Of a stretch of 64,000 bases of DNA, positions 42,567 to 52,970 are shown one piece after another. The notes below the pieces were generated by a model that was not told the origin of the DNA, searched no databases, and was given only the letters and a program-made list of their open reading frames with translations. Where the stretch lies: NCBI RefSeq assembly GCF_006542355.1, contig NZ_CP038141.1, positions 186,001 to 250,000 on the forward strand, read 5' to 3'. This stretch comes from Swingsia samuiensis. GTDB lineage: Bacteria; Pseudomonadota; Alphaproteobacteria; Acetobacterales; Acetobacteraceae. How positions within the stretch are numbered: the first letter of the stretch is position 1; each line of letters opens with the position of its first letter. Position numbers and translations under genes: made by a program.

Positions 42567-44381
42567 TTATGGGTTAAGGCGTATCATACCTCCCTTAACC
42601 AAAACCTCACTATCCCCCTCAACCTGCACATCCTGACCTTCTGTTATCACTTTCGGAGAGGAAATTTTGACAGAATCAGGTCCAATCGTGATCGAAGAAT
42701 TCCCACATTCTAAACGAATTTCCTGAGCCGCCTGAATGGTAATCGTCTTTGAATCCGCTTGAATATGAATGTCACCCTTACGACTATTGAACGTTTCGTT
42801 TCGTTCAACAACCGTCGTCCGATCAAGGCCAACTTCATTCAACTCGTTACGCTTGACTTTTACGTGATGATCACGCTGCGCCTGCATGAAAAGCTTTTCT
42901 TGGCCGCTCTGATCATCAAATGATAATTCATTATAATCAGCAGTCCCGCCGCCCATCGTCGAGCGGCTACGGAAACCAGTCTTCGTTTTTTCACCGGGCA
43001 AACTAAATGCTGGTTTATTCTGCTCATGATAAAAACTGCCGACAACAACCGGATTATCACAATCACCACTAATAAAAGAAACACCAACCTCTGACCCAAC
43101 GCGCGGAAGATGCTGCCAACCCCAGCCGTTTCCAGCCCATGGTTGCAAAACACGTACCCATGTTGCGTGGGTTCCAACCGTATCCCGCCGATGATCAAAC
43201 AATAGACGCACCTTAATCCGCCCAAGACGATCGACGTGGATCTCCTCTCCGCCTTCACCCAACACAATCGCAGAATAAATCCCCGGCATTGATGGACGTG
43301 GAAGAGTACGGTGCTCACGCCATGGCTGGTTCGCTTCAAAACTCTTAAAATTCACCCCGTATTGGGCAGGAGAAGTCCCCCCGAGCCATGTCTGATCAAC
43401 CGCATGATGATGCGTTGCCTGAACGATATATTCGCTACCAGCACTCGATGGATTATTATCGATACTAAAGCGATACCCAGGGCTAAAATGAGGGTTATAC
43501 CCTTTCCCACGCCCCAATCCAGATTCTGCTGCTCCAGCCTCTAAAGCATGGCGTGATCGATCCTGAGCATGACTATGGTCAGAGGTTAACGCAGGCCAAA
43601 CAGAATAATGAGAATTACCAGAAGGGTCTTCTGCAACAGCATGCCCAACCACAGGCGTTGATGGGCGTGTCGGATCATAATCTCGATGCACGACTTTACT
43701 CGGTGCTACACGCTGCCCCGTATGCCAGTCGCTAATAATATCTACGTTATTTCCAGCCGCAACCACCCGATGGCTCGGCTCTTCCATCGTGGTAAAGCCT
43801 TGGTTGCTATTCGTGACAACCAAAATATGCTGATTTTTTGTATGGATGAAATAATAAAAGAAACCACTCTCCTGCATAATACGATGACAGAAGTCCAGAT
43901 CACTTTCATTAAACTGCGTCGTATATTCCCGAACAGGCTGACTACCCGACACACGAAACTCAACAGGCTGAACGCCGTGAGTTGAAAAAATAATTTGCAG
44001 GATTTCTACAGATGTTTTGTTCTGAAAAATCCGGGAATCACTCGTCTGCGATAAAAACCATAACGAAGGAACAACTTCCAGATGATATTCCCAACGCCCT
44101 CGCTGCTCAATCCCATTCCCTGATACATGACGCACAAGACCGTTAAAATATCGATCTGTTCCATCTTTTCGATGAACTGTCAGAGTAATAGGCTTATGCA
44201 ACAAACGACTTGGAGCAAGTTGCTGCTCAGTTGAAACAGCACCAATATTCAACACAAATGGTTCACTAAGCTTTTCCACCGCATCCAGTGAAACAGCATG
44301 CAACGTACCCTCTTGCGTTGGCTGCGTATCATCCCCTAGTGGCGATGTCAGCAAAAGGAGGTTCTGGAGCTGGCCTCCCAT
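42567..44381 (-). CDS. vgrG: T6SS spike protein VgrG
   Basis: 604 residues combining a gp27-like N-terminal part (QPVREYTTQFNESDLDFCHRIMQE, GFFYYFIH) and a gp5-like OB fold and beta-helix (RLGRIKVRLLFD, WVRVLQPWAGNGWGWQHLPRVGSEVGVSFISGD from about 370, followed by FDDQSGQEKLFMQAQRD). It forms the trimeric puncturing tip. It ends soon after the beta-helix (VLVKGGMIRLNP) with no C-terminal effector domain. Single vgrG in the window; lies between hcp and fha. Confidence 0.96.
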   Translation of the reverse strand: MGGQLQNLLLLTSPLGDDTQPTQEGTLHAVSLDAVEKLSEPFVLNIGAVSTEQQLAPSRLLHKPITLTVHRKDGTDRYFNGLVRHVSGNGIEQRGRWEYHLEVVPSLWFLSQTSDSRIFQNKTSVEILQIIFSTHGVQPVEFRVSGSQPVREYTTQFNESDLDFCHRIMQESGFFYYFIHTKNQHILVVTNSNQGFTTMEEPSHRVVAAGNNVDIISDWHTGQRVAPSKVVHRDYDPTRPSTPVVGHAVAEDPSGNSHYSVWPALTSDHSHAQDRSRHALEAGAAESGLGRGKGYNPHFSPGYRFSIDNNPSSAGSEYIVQATHHHAVDQTWLGGTSPAQYGVNFKSFEANQPWREHRTLPRPSMPGIYSAIVLGEGGEEIHVDRLGRIKVRLLFDHRRDTVGTHATWVRVLQPWAGNGWGWQHLPRVGSEVGVSFISGDCDNPVVVGSFYHEQNKPAFSLPGEKTKTGFRSRSTMGGGTADYNELSFDDQSGQEKLFMQAQRDHHVKVKRNELNEVGLDRTTVVERNETFNSRKGDIHIQADSKTITIQAAQEIRLECGNSSITIGPDSVKISSPKVITEGQDVQVEGDSEVLVKGGMIRLNP

Positions 44382-44486
44382 AAATGGGGATTCCCTTTGT
44401 TTTTTGGCGTTAAATTACAAACAATTTCTAAACAAATATGGCGCCGCAGACACCTCCGCAGCGCCACTTTGTCGACAGCTTGTCTC

Positions 44487-44966
44487 TTACGCAGTTTTTG
44501 CCTGTGTAAGGTCGTAAATGATACGTTTTGGAGCTGTTTTGTTACCAGAAGAATCTTGTCCATGATCTTCAATGGTCAACTCTGTGAAGTTCAGAGTTAA
44601 GACTTCTACTGGACGCTCTTTACCTGCACCTGAGTTATTCAAGCTGGAGATAATCGCATCTTTCATGTGCAACGTACGGAATACGATTTCACCACCTTCG
44701 CTAACGCGTGTGAAATCGATCTGAGCAGGGCGAGCCTGACCAACGAAAGCATATGTTGCAAGAACGTGACTGGAGTTATCAACCAGCTTTGTCATCGTCA
44801 ATTCGCTAACGTGCGCAGATGTAGATTCACGGTTCTTACCGTTACCTACTGCACTACGAATCGTACGTGACATGCTCCAGTGAGCATCCAACAATTCAAC
44901 CCAATGCGTGTGATTTGCTTCAGTTACATCACCTTGTGCATCGCCGTACTTCAGATAAATAGCCAT
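44487..44966 (-). CDS. hcp: T6SS inner-tube protein Hcp
   Basis: 159 residues of the Hcp1 family: MAIYLKYGDAQGDVTEANH, FVGQARPAQIDFTR and LTLNFTELTIEDHGQDSSG. Hexamers stack into the expelled tube and are made in large amounts. ATG start. The 294-base upstream gap contains three inverted repeats, in keeping with separate transcription or mRNA processing between clpV and hcp. Confidence 0.96.
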   Translation of the reverse strand: MAIYLKYGDAQGDVTEANHTHWVELLDAHWSMSRTIRSAVGNGKNRESTSAHVSELTMTKLVDNSSHVLATYAFVGQARPAQIDFTRVSEGGEIVFRTLHMKDAIISSLNNSGAGKERPVEVLTLNFTELTIEDHGQDSSGNKTAPKRIIYDLTQAKTA

Positions 44967-45260
44967 TTCTTGTGCTAATCCTTACAATCTATATATCACT
45001 CGAAGGACCACCCTTCGAAAGCTTTACTCAAACAACAATAAACCTTTTAGAGGCAAAGGTCTTTTGTTTTTAAGTTACCAATGTAAAATTCCACTACATT
45101 TACTTAACTTTAATACACCCCCACTTAAAATCCATCTTTTTTTTCGCCAAAGAAGACTTCTTGGCGACACGGCGTTATTTAACATATTTTAACGCAGGTT
45201 AAAAATCACTTACCTGCTATCCCCATGCAGCCACTTAAACTGCATGAGGGGAGAAATTTT
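44967..45260 (-). promoter_or_regulatory. hcp leader / clpV-hcp spacer with three inverted repeats
   Basis: No gene seen. Inverted repeats at 45000-45018 (TCGAAGG/CCTTCGA, 5-base loop), 45042-45060 (ACCTTT/AAAGGT) and 45145-45166 (CGCCAAAGAAG/CTTCTTGGCG with a bulge). The first lies 34 bases before the hcp ATG in the predicted leader. The third has an A run, not a T run, after it on the minus strand, so it is not a standard terminator. Confidence 0.5.
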
Positions 45261-47873
45261 TTAAGCGCCTGCCTGCTCGAGCTTAAAGCCATTCTCATAG
45301 ATAAGCCGTATATCAACAGATGGCTCGTCCGAACGCCGACCAAGGAAAGAGCGCGCCAAAAGCGGCAAAATCTCTACAGCGATCGTTCGTTCAATGATTC
45401 GCGCTCCAGAAGCACTTGAAGCAGAGCGCGCCTGTAGCGCTTCAATTGCCGTTTCATCAAATGTCAATGTGACACCATAAACAGACGCTACCCGTTTGAT
45501 CACTTTTGCCACTTGCAACTGAACAATCATTCGACGCGTCTCTTCCGAGAGCGGCAAATAAGGCACCAATGTTACACGCCCCAAAAACGCAGCCTTGAAA
45601 TGCTTTAACATTTCCTCATTCAACGCTGTTGCAAGAGTTTCAGCGTCTGGCGCCGTCTCTGGGTCTGCAAAGAGCGCATCAATCAACTGCGTTCCTGCAT
45701 TTGTTGTCATAATGATAATCGTATTGCGAAAGTCGATATCTCGCCCTTCACCATCTTTCATGGCACCCTTATCAAACGCCTGAAAGAAAATATCCTGCAC
45801 ACCGGGGTGCGCTTTTTCAAACTCATCCAGCAACAAAACAGAATGTGGGCGACGGCGCACAGCCTCTGTCATAACACCGCCTTCACCATAACCGACATAA
45901 CCAGGGGGGCTTCCCATCAAGAGGCTAACCTTATGCTCCTCCTTGAATTCCGTCATATTAATGGTTGTAAGACTTTGAGCGCCTCCATAGAGCAACTCAG
46001 CCAAAGCGGTCGCCGTCTCGGTTTTACCGACACCTGATGTCCCCGCCATAAGGAAAACCCCTACTGGCTTACGCGGGTCTGTGAGGCCTGCGCGAGAAAC
46101 ACGTATCGCCTCTGAAACAGCTTTAAGTGCATGATCCTGCCCGACCACACGAGCACGCAAATCATCTTCCAAACGCAACAAACGCTCGACCTCATCAGAA
46201 CGCATGCGACGCGCTGGAACACCCGTCCAGTTTTCAACAATCTCCGCCACAACCTGCGCATCTACGACAGGGTGTATCATTGGGCTTTCACCCTGTAGGT
46301 TCTTGAGCTCGTCTGAAAGAGCAATCGCCTTTTCACGCGCCTCAGCAGAATCAGCCCCTTCTTTTTCAGCTTCTAGGCGCAGCTCCATCAACGCATGAAC
46401 AACGTCCTTCTCCTGAGCCAAACGCGCTTCGTCTTCTTGCAAACGCTCTGAAATCTCCTCCGCTTCAGCACGCAATTTTGCAACACGCGTCTCGTGCGAA
46501 GCGCCTGAAAGTGCTTCACGTTCAAGCAGTTCAATCTCACGTTCAATTGCTGCAACACGCCGGCGCCGATTTTCAATATCTCCGGGGGTAGAACCTTGAC
46601 TCATCGCGACACGCGCACACGCCGTATCAAGCAAACTCACCCCTTTATCAGGCAGTTGCCGATCTGGAATAAAGCGAGAAGACAACCGAACAGCCGCCTC
46701 AGTGGCTTCATCCAAAATGCGCACACCATGATGCTTTTCAAGCACCGCAACTAACCCGCGTAGCATATCAATAGCTACGGCTTCATTAGGCTCTTCTACT
46801 TTTACGGTTTGGAAACGACGGGTTAATGCGGCGTCTTTTTCAAAATAACGTTTATATTCTGCCCATGTTGTTGCAGCGATCATCCGCAACTCACCACGCG
46901 CCAAAGGTGGCTTTAACAGGTTCGCAGCATCACCCTGCCCCGCCTGACCACCCGCTCCAATCAATGTATGCGCTTCATCAATAAACAAGACGATCGGTGT
47001 GGGAGAATTTTTGACCTCGTCAATGACCGAGCGTAAGCGATTTTCAAACTCGCCTTTCACACCAGCGCCTGCCTGCAACAAGCCCAAGTCCAACGTGCGA
47101 ATTGCTACTTGTTCCAACGCTTCAGGCACATCTCCTTGTGCGATACGAAGTGCCAACCCCTCCACAACAGCCGTTTTTCCAACGCCAGCTTCCCCCGTCA
47201 AAATGGGGTTATTTTGCCGACGGCGTGTCAATATATCTATAACCTGCCGGATCTCTTGGTCACGCCCCAAAATAGGGTCTATTTTTCCACTCCGAGCAAG
47301 TTCAACCAAGTCCGTTGTAAAGCGATCAAGCGCCCCTTTATTAACAGGCGGAGCGATCTCTCCCTCCTCCCCTGATTGGAGACTCGTTACACCTTCAACA
47401 CTTCCTTGAGCTAGATGATCAAAGTCCCGAATCAAAACTTCACTTGCGAGCTTACGCAACGCAGGGATAGCTGCTCGTAACCGAGACGCAACAACCTCAT
47501 CCGCCAACGCCGCACAAAAAACATGCCCTGAGCGTAACACCCGGTCTGATCGATCAACCGTTGCAATCAACCAACCATCTTTAAGAATCCCGACCAACTC
47601 TGGAGAAAGAGCCGGACTACGACCATTCCCAGTCGAGAACCGATCCAAGACCGTATTAAGCCCAGCGGCAACTTGCGCAGAATTAATCTCTTCATGCGCT
47701 AAAAACTGCGAAACGTCCGATTTTTCATTCTGAAGAATCTGCGCCAGCCAGTGCTCAACTTCCACCGTATAATGTGTCCGCGATAAAGCTGCACCTGCAG
47801 CCGCTTCTAAAGCCGCTCGACACGCATCATCCAAATGCCCAACTAGTCGCTGAAGATCGATCACTGCAGCCAT
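45261..47873 (-). CDS. tssH: T6SS AAA+ ATPase TssH (ClpV)
   Basis: 870 residues. It disassembles contracted TssB/TssC sheaths for reuse. An N-terminal Clp_N domain (1-150), first AAA+ module with GEAGVGKTAVVEGLALRIA and VLFIDEAHTLIG, a coiled-coil middle region (about 410-510), second AAA+ module with GTSGVGKTETATALAELLYG and LLLDEFEKAHPGV, and a C-terminal D2-small domain. ClpV-type spacing and the T6SS setting separate it from ClpB. ATG start, divergent from tssA. Confidence 0.96.
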   Translation of the reverse strand: MAAVIDLQRLVGHLDDACRAALEAAAGAALSRTHYTVEVEHWLAQILQNEKSDVSQFLAHEEINSAQVAAGLNTVLDRFSTGNGRSPALSPELVGILKDGWLIATVDRSDRVLRSGHVFCAALADEVVASRLRAAIPALRKLASEVLIRDFDHLAQGSVEGVTSLQSGEEGEIAPPVNKGALDRFTTDLVELARSGKIDPILGRDQEIRQVIDILTRRRQNNPILTGEAGVGKTAVVEGLALRIAQGDVPEALEQVAIRTLDLGLLQAGAGVKGEFENRLRSVIDEVKNSPTPIVLFIDEAHTLIGAGGQAGQGDAANLLKPPLARGELRMIAATTWAEYKRYFEKDAALTRRFQTVKVEEPNEAVAIDMLRGLVAVLEKHHGVRILDEATEAAVRLSSRFIPDRQLPDKGVSLLDTACARVAMSQGSTPGDIENRRRRVAAIEREIELLEREALSGASHETRVAKLRAEAEEISERLQEDEARLAQEKDVVHALMELRLEAEKEGADSAEAREKAIALSDELKNLQGESPMIHPVVDAQVVAEIVENWTGVPARRMRSDEVERLLRLEDDLRARVVGQDHALKAVSEAIRVSRAGLTDPRKPVGVFLMAGTSGVGKTETATALAELLYGGAQSLTTINMTEFKEEHKVSLLMGSPPGYVGYGEGGVMTEAVRRRPHSVLLLDEFEKAHPGVQDIFFQAFDKGAMKDGEGRDIDFRNTIIIMTTNAGTQLIDALFADPETAPDAETLATALNEEMLKHFKAAFLGRVTLVPYLPLSEETRRMIVQLQVAKVIKRVASVYGVTLTFDETAIEALQARSASSASGARIIERTIAVEILPLLARSFLGRRSDEPSVDIRLIYENGFKLEQAGA

Positions 47874-48170
47874 GCTTTCTCCATTATCTCATTCACTCAT
47901 ATGGAACGTCACGCAAAGATGAACGCCCAACCTATGTAACTTAATGTGACTTTTGGCCTTATTTTTCCTGCCGTCTACCGCATTAAGGTTTCAATTGTAG
48001 CTTTTTCGTCGCAATCGACATCTTGTTCCTCGCTCAAATGGTGGCATAGTCTCATTTGTGGGGCGTTGTATGGAAGTGATTCACCAACACCCTATCGAAA
48101 AATTTACTCCCTTTACGCCACCTACACCGGCTTAAAGGGGCATTACCGTGGAAAGGAACAGCCACTCGAC
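47874..48170. promoter_or_regulatory. Divergent promoter region between tssH and tssA
   Basis: 297 bases between the two T6SS arms. Both promoters are expected here. An open frame runs through it in phase with tssA, but its composition and lack of a ribosome binding site argue against coding. No convincing sigma-54 or operator motif was recognised. Confidence 0.5.
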
Positions 48171-49310
48171 ATGCTTTTACCAGATGCAGAAAGCATTCTC
48201 GCTGGAATCGCAGCGCCAATTAGCGATACCGCTCCAGGCGGCATTGACCTCCGTGAAACGATGGGGGTCAACTCCCTCTACTCGTCCCTTAGAGACGCCC
48301 GTTCCTCTGCGCGCATGCAAGAACGCATCAGTGACGATGATCCAGAGCGTTCAGCCGGAATCCCGGAGGAATGGCGCGCTGTCGAGAAACTGGCACTTGA
48401 AGCCCTGACCACGCAAAGTAAAGACCTTGAAGTTGCAAGCTTCCTGACCGAATCTTTAACACGGCTCTATGGTCTATCTGGCCTAGCGTTAGGCACAAAA
48501 ATCATCACCGTGCTGGTAGAGAAATTCTGGTCTCAAGATCTTTATCCTCCTTTAGAGGCAGATGACCCAGAGGCACGCACGTTTGCAATTACAGGCCTGA
48601 GCGGTGCAGATCGTGACGGATCTCTCATTCAACCATTACGCAAAACTGTTCTCTTTGAGTTTGACGACGGGCGGACAATTGCTGCGTGGGAATATGAGCG
48701 TGCCCGCTCACGCGCTGCAACACGAGCCCAAGGTGAGCATGTCGCAGTTATTCATGATGATCTTCCCTCTCTCGAAGATATGGAAAAGATCGCCACAGGT
48801 TCAGGTAATGCCTTTCTGACTGATCTCGCCCGAGAAGCTGATTCTGCTTACACAGCCTGGCAAAACCTTCATTCTGTTCTGGAAACTGCTTGCCGTGAGA
48901 GTTCTCCTGTAGCTGAACCTCCTTCCATGGGGCGCGTTACTCATTTACTGGAGGAAATCCGAGCTGCCACGCATCGTTACGTCAAGCTGGAAGACCTCGT
49001 GCAAAAAGAAGATCCAGAACCTGTAGCTGAGACGGAAGATGCCGCTTTGGTGGAACACACACCCTCCAGCAAAGCCTCGCCTCCTAAAGCTCCAGCTCGG
49101 CCAACCCGTACCGAACTTCTTGATGCAGCCATGGAGATTGCTCAACAATTCCGAAAAATGGAGCCTCATTCCCCCTTCAGTTACACTCTCGAAAATGCCA
49201 TTCGCCGAGCACGACTATCTCTTCCAGACCTTCTGCGTGAAGTGGTTATGGATGATTCATCCCGTGCAGAGATTTTAACACGCCTCGGTATCCAGGAGCT
49301 TGATCTCTAA
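48171..49310 (+). CDS. tssA: T6SS protein TssA (ImpA)
   Basis: 379 residues with an N-terminal ImpA_N domain: LLPDAESILAGIAAPISDTAPGG, IPEEWRAVEKLALEALTTQSKDLEVASFL and VEKFWSQDLYPPLEADDPEAR. TssA primes tail assembly at the baseplate. ATG 48171 gives the standard family N-terminus; AAGGAA lies rather far upstream. A longer frame reaches 47946 but the added residues do not resemble the family. First gene of the plus-strand arm. Confidence 0.93.
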   Translation: MLLPDAESILAGIAAPISDTAPGGIDLRETMGVNSLYSSLRDARSSARMQERISDDDPERSAGIPEEWRAVEKLALEALTTQSKDLEVASFLTESLTRLYGLSGLALGTKIITVLVEKFWSQDLYPPLEADDPEARTFAITGLSGADRDGSLIQPLRKTVLFEFDDGRTIAAWEYERARSRAATRAQGEHVAVIHDDLPSLEDMEKIATGSGNAFLTDLAREADSAYTAWQNLHSVLETACRESSPVAEPPSMGRVTHLLEEIRAATHRYVKLEDLVQKEDPEPVAETEDAALVEHTPSSKASPPKAPARPTRTELLDAAMEIAQQFRKMEPHSPFSYTLENAIRRARLSLPDLLREVVMDDSSRAEILTRLGIQELDL

Positions 49311-49352
49311 AAGGGATCTTCTTGCCATAACTTTTAACGATTGGAGCAATTC

Positions 49353-49859
49353 ATGAGCGCAAGTATCCACGAAAAATTAGCCCGTGTTCGCCGTCCTCGC
49401 GTACATATTACATACGAAGTTGAAACTGAAGGCGCAGAAATTGTGCGTGAACTTCCGTTTGTAGCCGGTGTTGTCGGTGACTTTTCTGGTGATCCGACTA
49501 AACCACTACGCCCTTTTGCGGAACGCCGTTTCATTCAAATTGATCGTGATAATTTTGATGAAGTCATGCAACGCATGTCCCCTGGCTTAAACCTCGTCGT
49601 AGAGAATACACTCAAAGGCGAAGGCGAAGAAATGAAAGTCAATCTGACATTCAACAGCCTTGAAGACTTTGAACCTCATCGCATTGTCGAGCAGGTTCCA
49701 GCTCTTAAATCATTACTTGAAACCCGCAATCGCCTCCGTGATCTGATGAGTAAAGCTGATCGCTCTGAAGAGCTTGAGCTTCTGCTGGAGCGTATCCTGA
49801 AAAACAACGATGAGCTTAGTGCTCTTAACGCTGAACTTCAGTCTAAGAATAAAGGGTAA
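49353..49859 (+). CDS. tssB: T6SS sheath protein TssB (ImpB)
   Basis: 168 residues of the small sheath subunit: [52 protein letters not shown] 49353 is preceded by GGAG at 6 bases, so an in-frame TTG four codons upstream is not the start. 5 bases before tssC. Confidence 0.97.
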   Translation: MSASIHEKLARVRRPRVHITYEVETEGAEIVRELPFVAGVVGDFSGDPTKPLRPFAERRFIQIDRDNFDEVMQRMSPGLNLVVENTLKGEGEEMKVNLTFNSLEDFEPHRIVEQVPALKSLLETRNRLRDLMSKADRSEELELLLERILKNNDELSALNAELQSKNKG

Positions 49860-49864
49860 GTCTC

Positions 49865-51367
49865 ATGTCTGACACCTCTCGTTCACCTCAAAATCAACCC
49901 CAGACAGTTACCACGGAAACAGAATCTGGCGCTGGGTTGCTCTCACAAGTTGTTGCAGCAACACGTCAAACAGAACCTGACCGCGCAGCAGAACTCGTAC
50001 GTGCTCTCGTCGATGAAGCAAGCAAAGGTACCATCCACTTTGATCGTAACCTGAATCGTACGATTGAACGGGCTGTTGATGCGCTTGATGCGAGCATTTC
50101 CCAACAACTAAATGCGATCATGCATGATCCAAAGTTCTTAAAATTGGAAGGAAGCTGGCGCGGTCTACACTATCTTGTTAAGAACAGTGAGACAGGAAAC
50201 AACCTAAAAATTCGCGTTCTTAACGCAACAAAAAGAGAGCTCCACCGGGATCTCACCCGTGCTGTTGAGTTCGATCAATCCCTTCTTTTCCGTAAAATTT
50301 ACGAAAATGAATTCGGCACACCAGGCGGTGAACCGTATGCTGCCCTCATCGGGGATTTTGAATGGACCAACGCCCCCGAAGATATTGAAACGCTCCGTGA
50401 AATCAGCCATGTTTCTGCGGCAGCTTTTGCTCCTTTCATTTCAGCCGCCGGGGCTGGGATGTTCGGCTTCAAAGACTGGAGAGAGCTCGTCAACCCACGT
50501 GACCTGTCCAAAACCTTTGATACAGCAGAATTTCTCAAATGGCGTGGCTTCCGCGAAAGTGAAGACAGTCGCTTCGTCTCTCTTACCCTTCCCCGCGTTC
50601 TATCTCGCCTTCCTTATGGCGAAGGTGTTAACCCGGTTGAAGAGTTCCGTTATGAAGAGGCTCCTCGCACAGCCGATGGAAAGCCACTTGCTCTTGAGCA
50701 CGATCAATATTGCTGGATGAACGCTGCATACGTCATGGGTGCACGCATGACAGAAGCCTTTGAACGCACAGGCTTCTGCACCATGATCCGCGGAAAAGAA
50801 GGCGGCGGCCGTATTGATGATTTGCCACAACATATCTTCCAATCGGATGATGGGGATATGGATGCAAAATGCCCAACTGAAATTGGCATCACAGATCGTC
50901 GTGAAAACGAGCTGTCAAACCTTGGTTTCCTTCCTGTCAGCCACTATAAAAATGAAGACTACGCTGTCTTCTTTGGTGCCCAAACCACTCAAAAACCAAA
51001 AGTGTATGACAGTCCGGAAGCAACCGCTAACGCGGCCATTTCTGCACGGTTACCATATATCATGGCCTCAAGCCGCTTTGCCCATTACCTCAAGGTGATG
51101 GCTCGTGATAAAATTGGTTCCTTCATGCAAGCAAGTGACTGTGAACGTTGGCTCAATGATTGGATCAATAATTACGTCAATGGGAACGATCATGCTGGGC
51201 CAGATAGCAAAGCACGTTATCCCCTCCGTGAAGCACGTGTTGAAGTGACAGAAATTGCAGGACGCCCTGGCTCCTACAACGCTGTGGCCTACATGCGCCC
51301 ATGGTTACAGATGGAAGAACTGACCACAAGCATGCGCATGGTCGCACGTATTCCAGAGCGGAACTAA
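49865..51367 (+). CDS. tssC: T6SS sheath protein TssC (ImpC)
   Basis: 500 residues of the EvpB/VC_A0108 family, pairing with TssB in the contractile sheath. [40 protein letters not shown] and the C-terminal [13 protein letters not shown] are typical. It is the canonical copy of two adjacent TssC-type genes. ATG start. Confidence 0.97.
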   Translation: MSDTSRSPQNQPQTVTTETESGAGLLSQVVAATRQTEPDRAAELVRALVDEASKGTIHFDRNLNRTIERAVDALDASISQQLNAIMHDPKFLKLEGSWRGLHYLVKNSETGNNLKIRVLNATKRELHRDLTRAVEFDQSLLFRKIYENEFGTPGGEPYAALIGDFEWTNAPEDIETLREISHVSAAAFAPFISAAGAGMFGFKDWRELVNPRDLSKTFDTAEFLKWRGFRESEDSRFVSLTLPRVLSRLPYGEGVNPVEEFRYEEAPRTADGKPLALEHDQYCWMNAAYVMGARMTEAFERTGFCTMIRGKEGGGRIDDLPQHIFQSDDGDMDAKCPTEIGITDRRENELSNLGFLPVSHYKNEDYAVFFGAQTTQKPKVYDSPEATANAAISARLPYIMASSRFAHYLKVMARDKIGSFMQASDCERWLNDWINNYVNGNDHAGPDSKARYPLREARVEVTEIAGRPGSYNAVAYMRPWLQMEELTTSMRMVARIPERN

Positions 51368-51377
51368 CTTTTCGCTT

Positions 51378-52970
51378 ATGTCAACTGCTGGTTCCAGCCA
51401 ATCAAATATACCACCTCAGCAAGACGATTTGAAAAAATCGTCTTTGAGGAATGGAATGTTGGCGGGCCAGCATACCCAGCCTGATTGGGATTTTGAATCC
51501 TTTGAAGATTTTCTTAAAAACGACCGTGATGCTCTCAGTATCTGGCTCGGCGATGATCTTTTCAATGCGTTTCATCCTACCTCCTCACATCATCTAAAAA
51601 CATTTATTCGGGGGCAGATTGATCGCGACCTTGCACAAATCGATACGCTGATCGCGCAACAGATTGACGCTATTCTCCACCACCCACGCTTTTCTCGGTT
51701 TGAAGGATCGTGGCGCGGTTTACATTGGCTTGTTTCGTCGTGTGATCCAGCAGAAAACATTCATATTCGTGTTTTCTCCATGAAGTGGCACGAACTTGAA
51801 CGCGACTTCGCTCGTGCCCTTGAGTTTGACCAATCATCCTTTTTCAAACTGATCTATGAAGATGAGTTTGGACATCCGGGAGGTCAACCTTTTGGTTTGC
51901 TCGTCATTGATCATGAGATTGCCCATCAACCTAAAAAACGTACCGCTTTTGACCCCACCCCTCCCGTGGATGATGTCGCGGTTCTACGTCAAATTGCAGC
52001 TGTTTCAGCGGCAGCTTTCATTCCAACCATTCTAACGGCTTCTCCACGCCTTCTTGGGGTTGAATCTTTTTCTGAACTTAGTCTTACGCAACATATCACC
52101 GCGGCCTTGGCCGACATGGATCATATTCGCTGGCGCAGCTTTGTCACACAAGAAGACACGCGCTTCTTATGCCTTACGTTACCTCGCATGCGCGCACGTG
52201 CTCGTTGGTCTCGAGATAATAACATATTGCGTCATGAAGAATATGCCCCCAGCTCCCAAGAAGTATGCTGGCACTCAGCAAGCTATGCCTTTGCAAGAAA
52301 TGTCTTACGGGCACAGCATAATTATAACTGGCCAGCCGATGTCCGCGGCGTAACACCCGGACAAGAAACAGGCAGCTTTGTTTCTGATACAGTAAAAGAC
52401 CCATTTCGCTTTGGTGCTATCACACAGATTCCACGCGCACCAATCGAAGTTGCTTTTTCTGCGCCACAAACACAAGATTTGCTTGAAGCTGGTTTCATGC
52501 CCCTCAATACGTTGCCTTTTGGGGGAACAGCTTTCGCTTCAACCCGAAGCTTACAAGCTACCCCTACAACACCACGCAACCCTACGGCAGAGCAGGCCAA
52601 TCGTCGTATTTCTGCGGAAATCGTCTCCTTACTCTGTGTCTGCCGCTTTGCCCATCACATCAAAATGCTTGGTCGTGATATGATTGGACGTATTGCAACC
52701 CCCAGCGCCCTTGAACGCGAATTACAGGATTGGTTAGGCCGTTACACCAATGCCAGTAGTCTTTCTTCCGGGGAAAGCCGGGCGCGTTACCCCCTTCTGT
52801 CTAGCCGCGTTGCGATTAGTGCACGTGAAGATCAACCTGGCCATTATGGATGTATCATTCACTTGCAACCGCATTATCAGCTTGATGATATTTCCACGAC
52901 GTTCCGTCTCGTCACTACTCTTAGTTCCGCTGAGCGCTCGGCCGCTCCGGCTCAATTGGAGACTACCTAA
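51378..52970 (+). CDS. Second TssC-family protein (ImpD-like)
   Basis: 530 residues clearly homologous to Tss[44 protein letters not shown] and, near the end, DDISTTFRLVTTLSS. It has an N-terminal extension of about 50 residues and insertions (RKKRTAFDPTPPVDD) compared with TssC. Equivalent paralogues occupy this place as impD/tssC40-like genes in Rhizobiaceae imp clusters. It could be a sheath variant or an accessory baseplate part; no sequence feature decides. It begins 10 bases after tssC, and its stop directly abuts the tagJ ATG. Confidence 0.88.
   Translation: MSTAGSSQSNIPPQQDDLKKSSLRNGMLAGQHTQPDWDFESFEDFLKNDRDALSIWLGDDLFNAFHPTSSHHLKTFIRGQIDRDLAQIDTLIAQQIDAILHHPRFSRFEGSWRGLHWLVSSCDPAENIHIRVFSMKWHELERDFARALEFDQSSFFKLIYEDEFGHPGGQPFGLLVIDHEIAHQPKKRTAFDPTPPVDDVAVLRQIAAVSAAAFIPTILTASPRLLGVESFSELSLTQHITAALADMDHIRWRSFVTQEDTRFLCLTLPRMRARARWSRDNNILRHEEYAPSSQEVCWHSASYAFARNVLRAQHNYNWPADVRGVTPGQETGSFVSDTVKDPFRFGAITQIPRAPIEVAFSAPQTQDLLEAGFMPLNTLPFGGTAFASTRSLQATPTTPRNPTAEQANRRISAEIVSLLCVCRFAHHIKMLGRDMIGRIATPSALERELQDWLGRYTNASSLSSGESRARYPLLSSRVAISAREDQPGHYGCIIHLQPHYQLDDISTTFRLVTTLSSAERSAAPAQLETT

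Noticed and set aside
42567-42700. Effector domain at the VgrG C-terminus
   Set aside because: The protein ends directly after the beta-helical spike sequence; nothing is left over for an enzyme domain.
45145-45166. Hairpin in the clpV-hcp spacer as an intrinsic terminator
   Set aside because: On the minus strand, the transcribed one, it is followed by a run of A, not T.
47874-48170. Sigma-54 promoter between the T6SS arms
   Set aside because: A TGGCAT stretch near 48041 has the GG element but no GC at the right distance, so the match is not credible.
47946-48170. N-terminal extension of TssA
   Set aside because: The frame is open, but the 75 extra residues are unlike TssA, lack a ribosome binding site and precede the normal family N-terminus at 48171.
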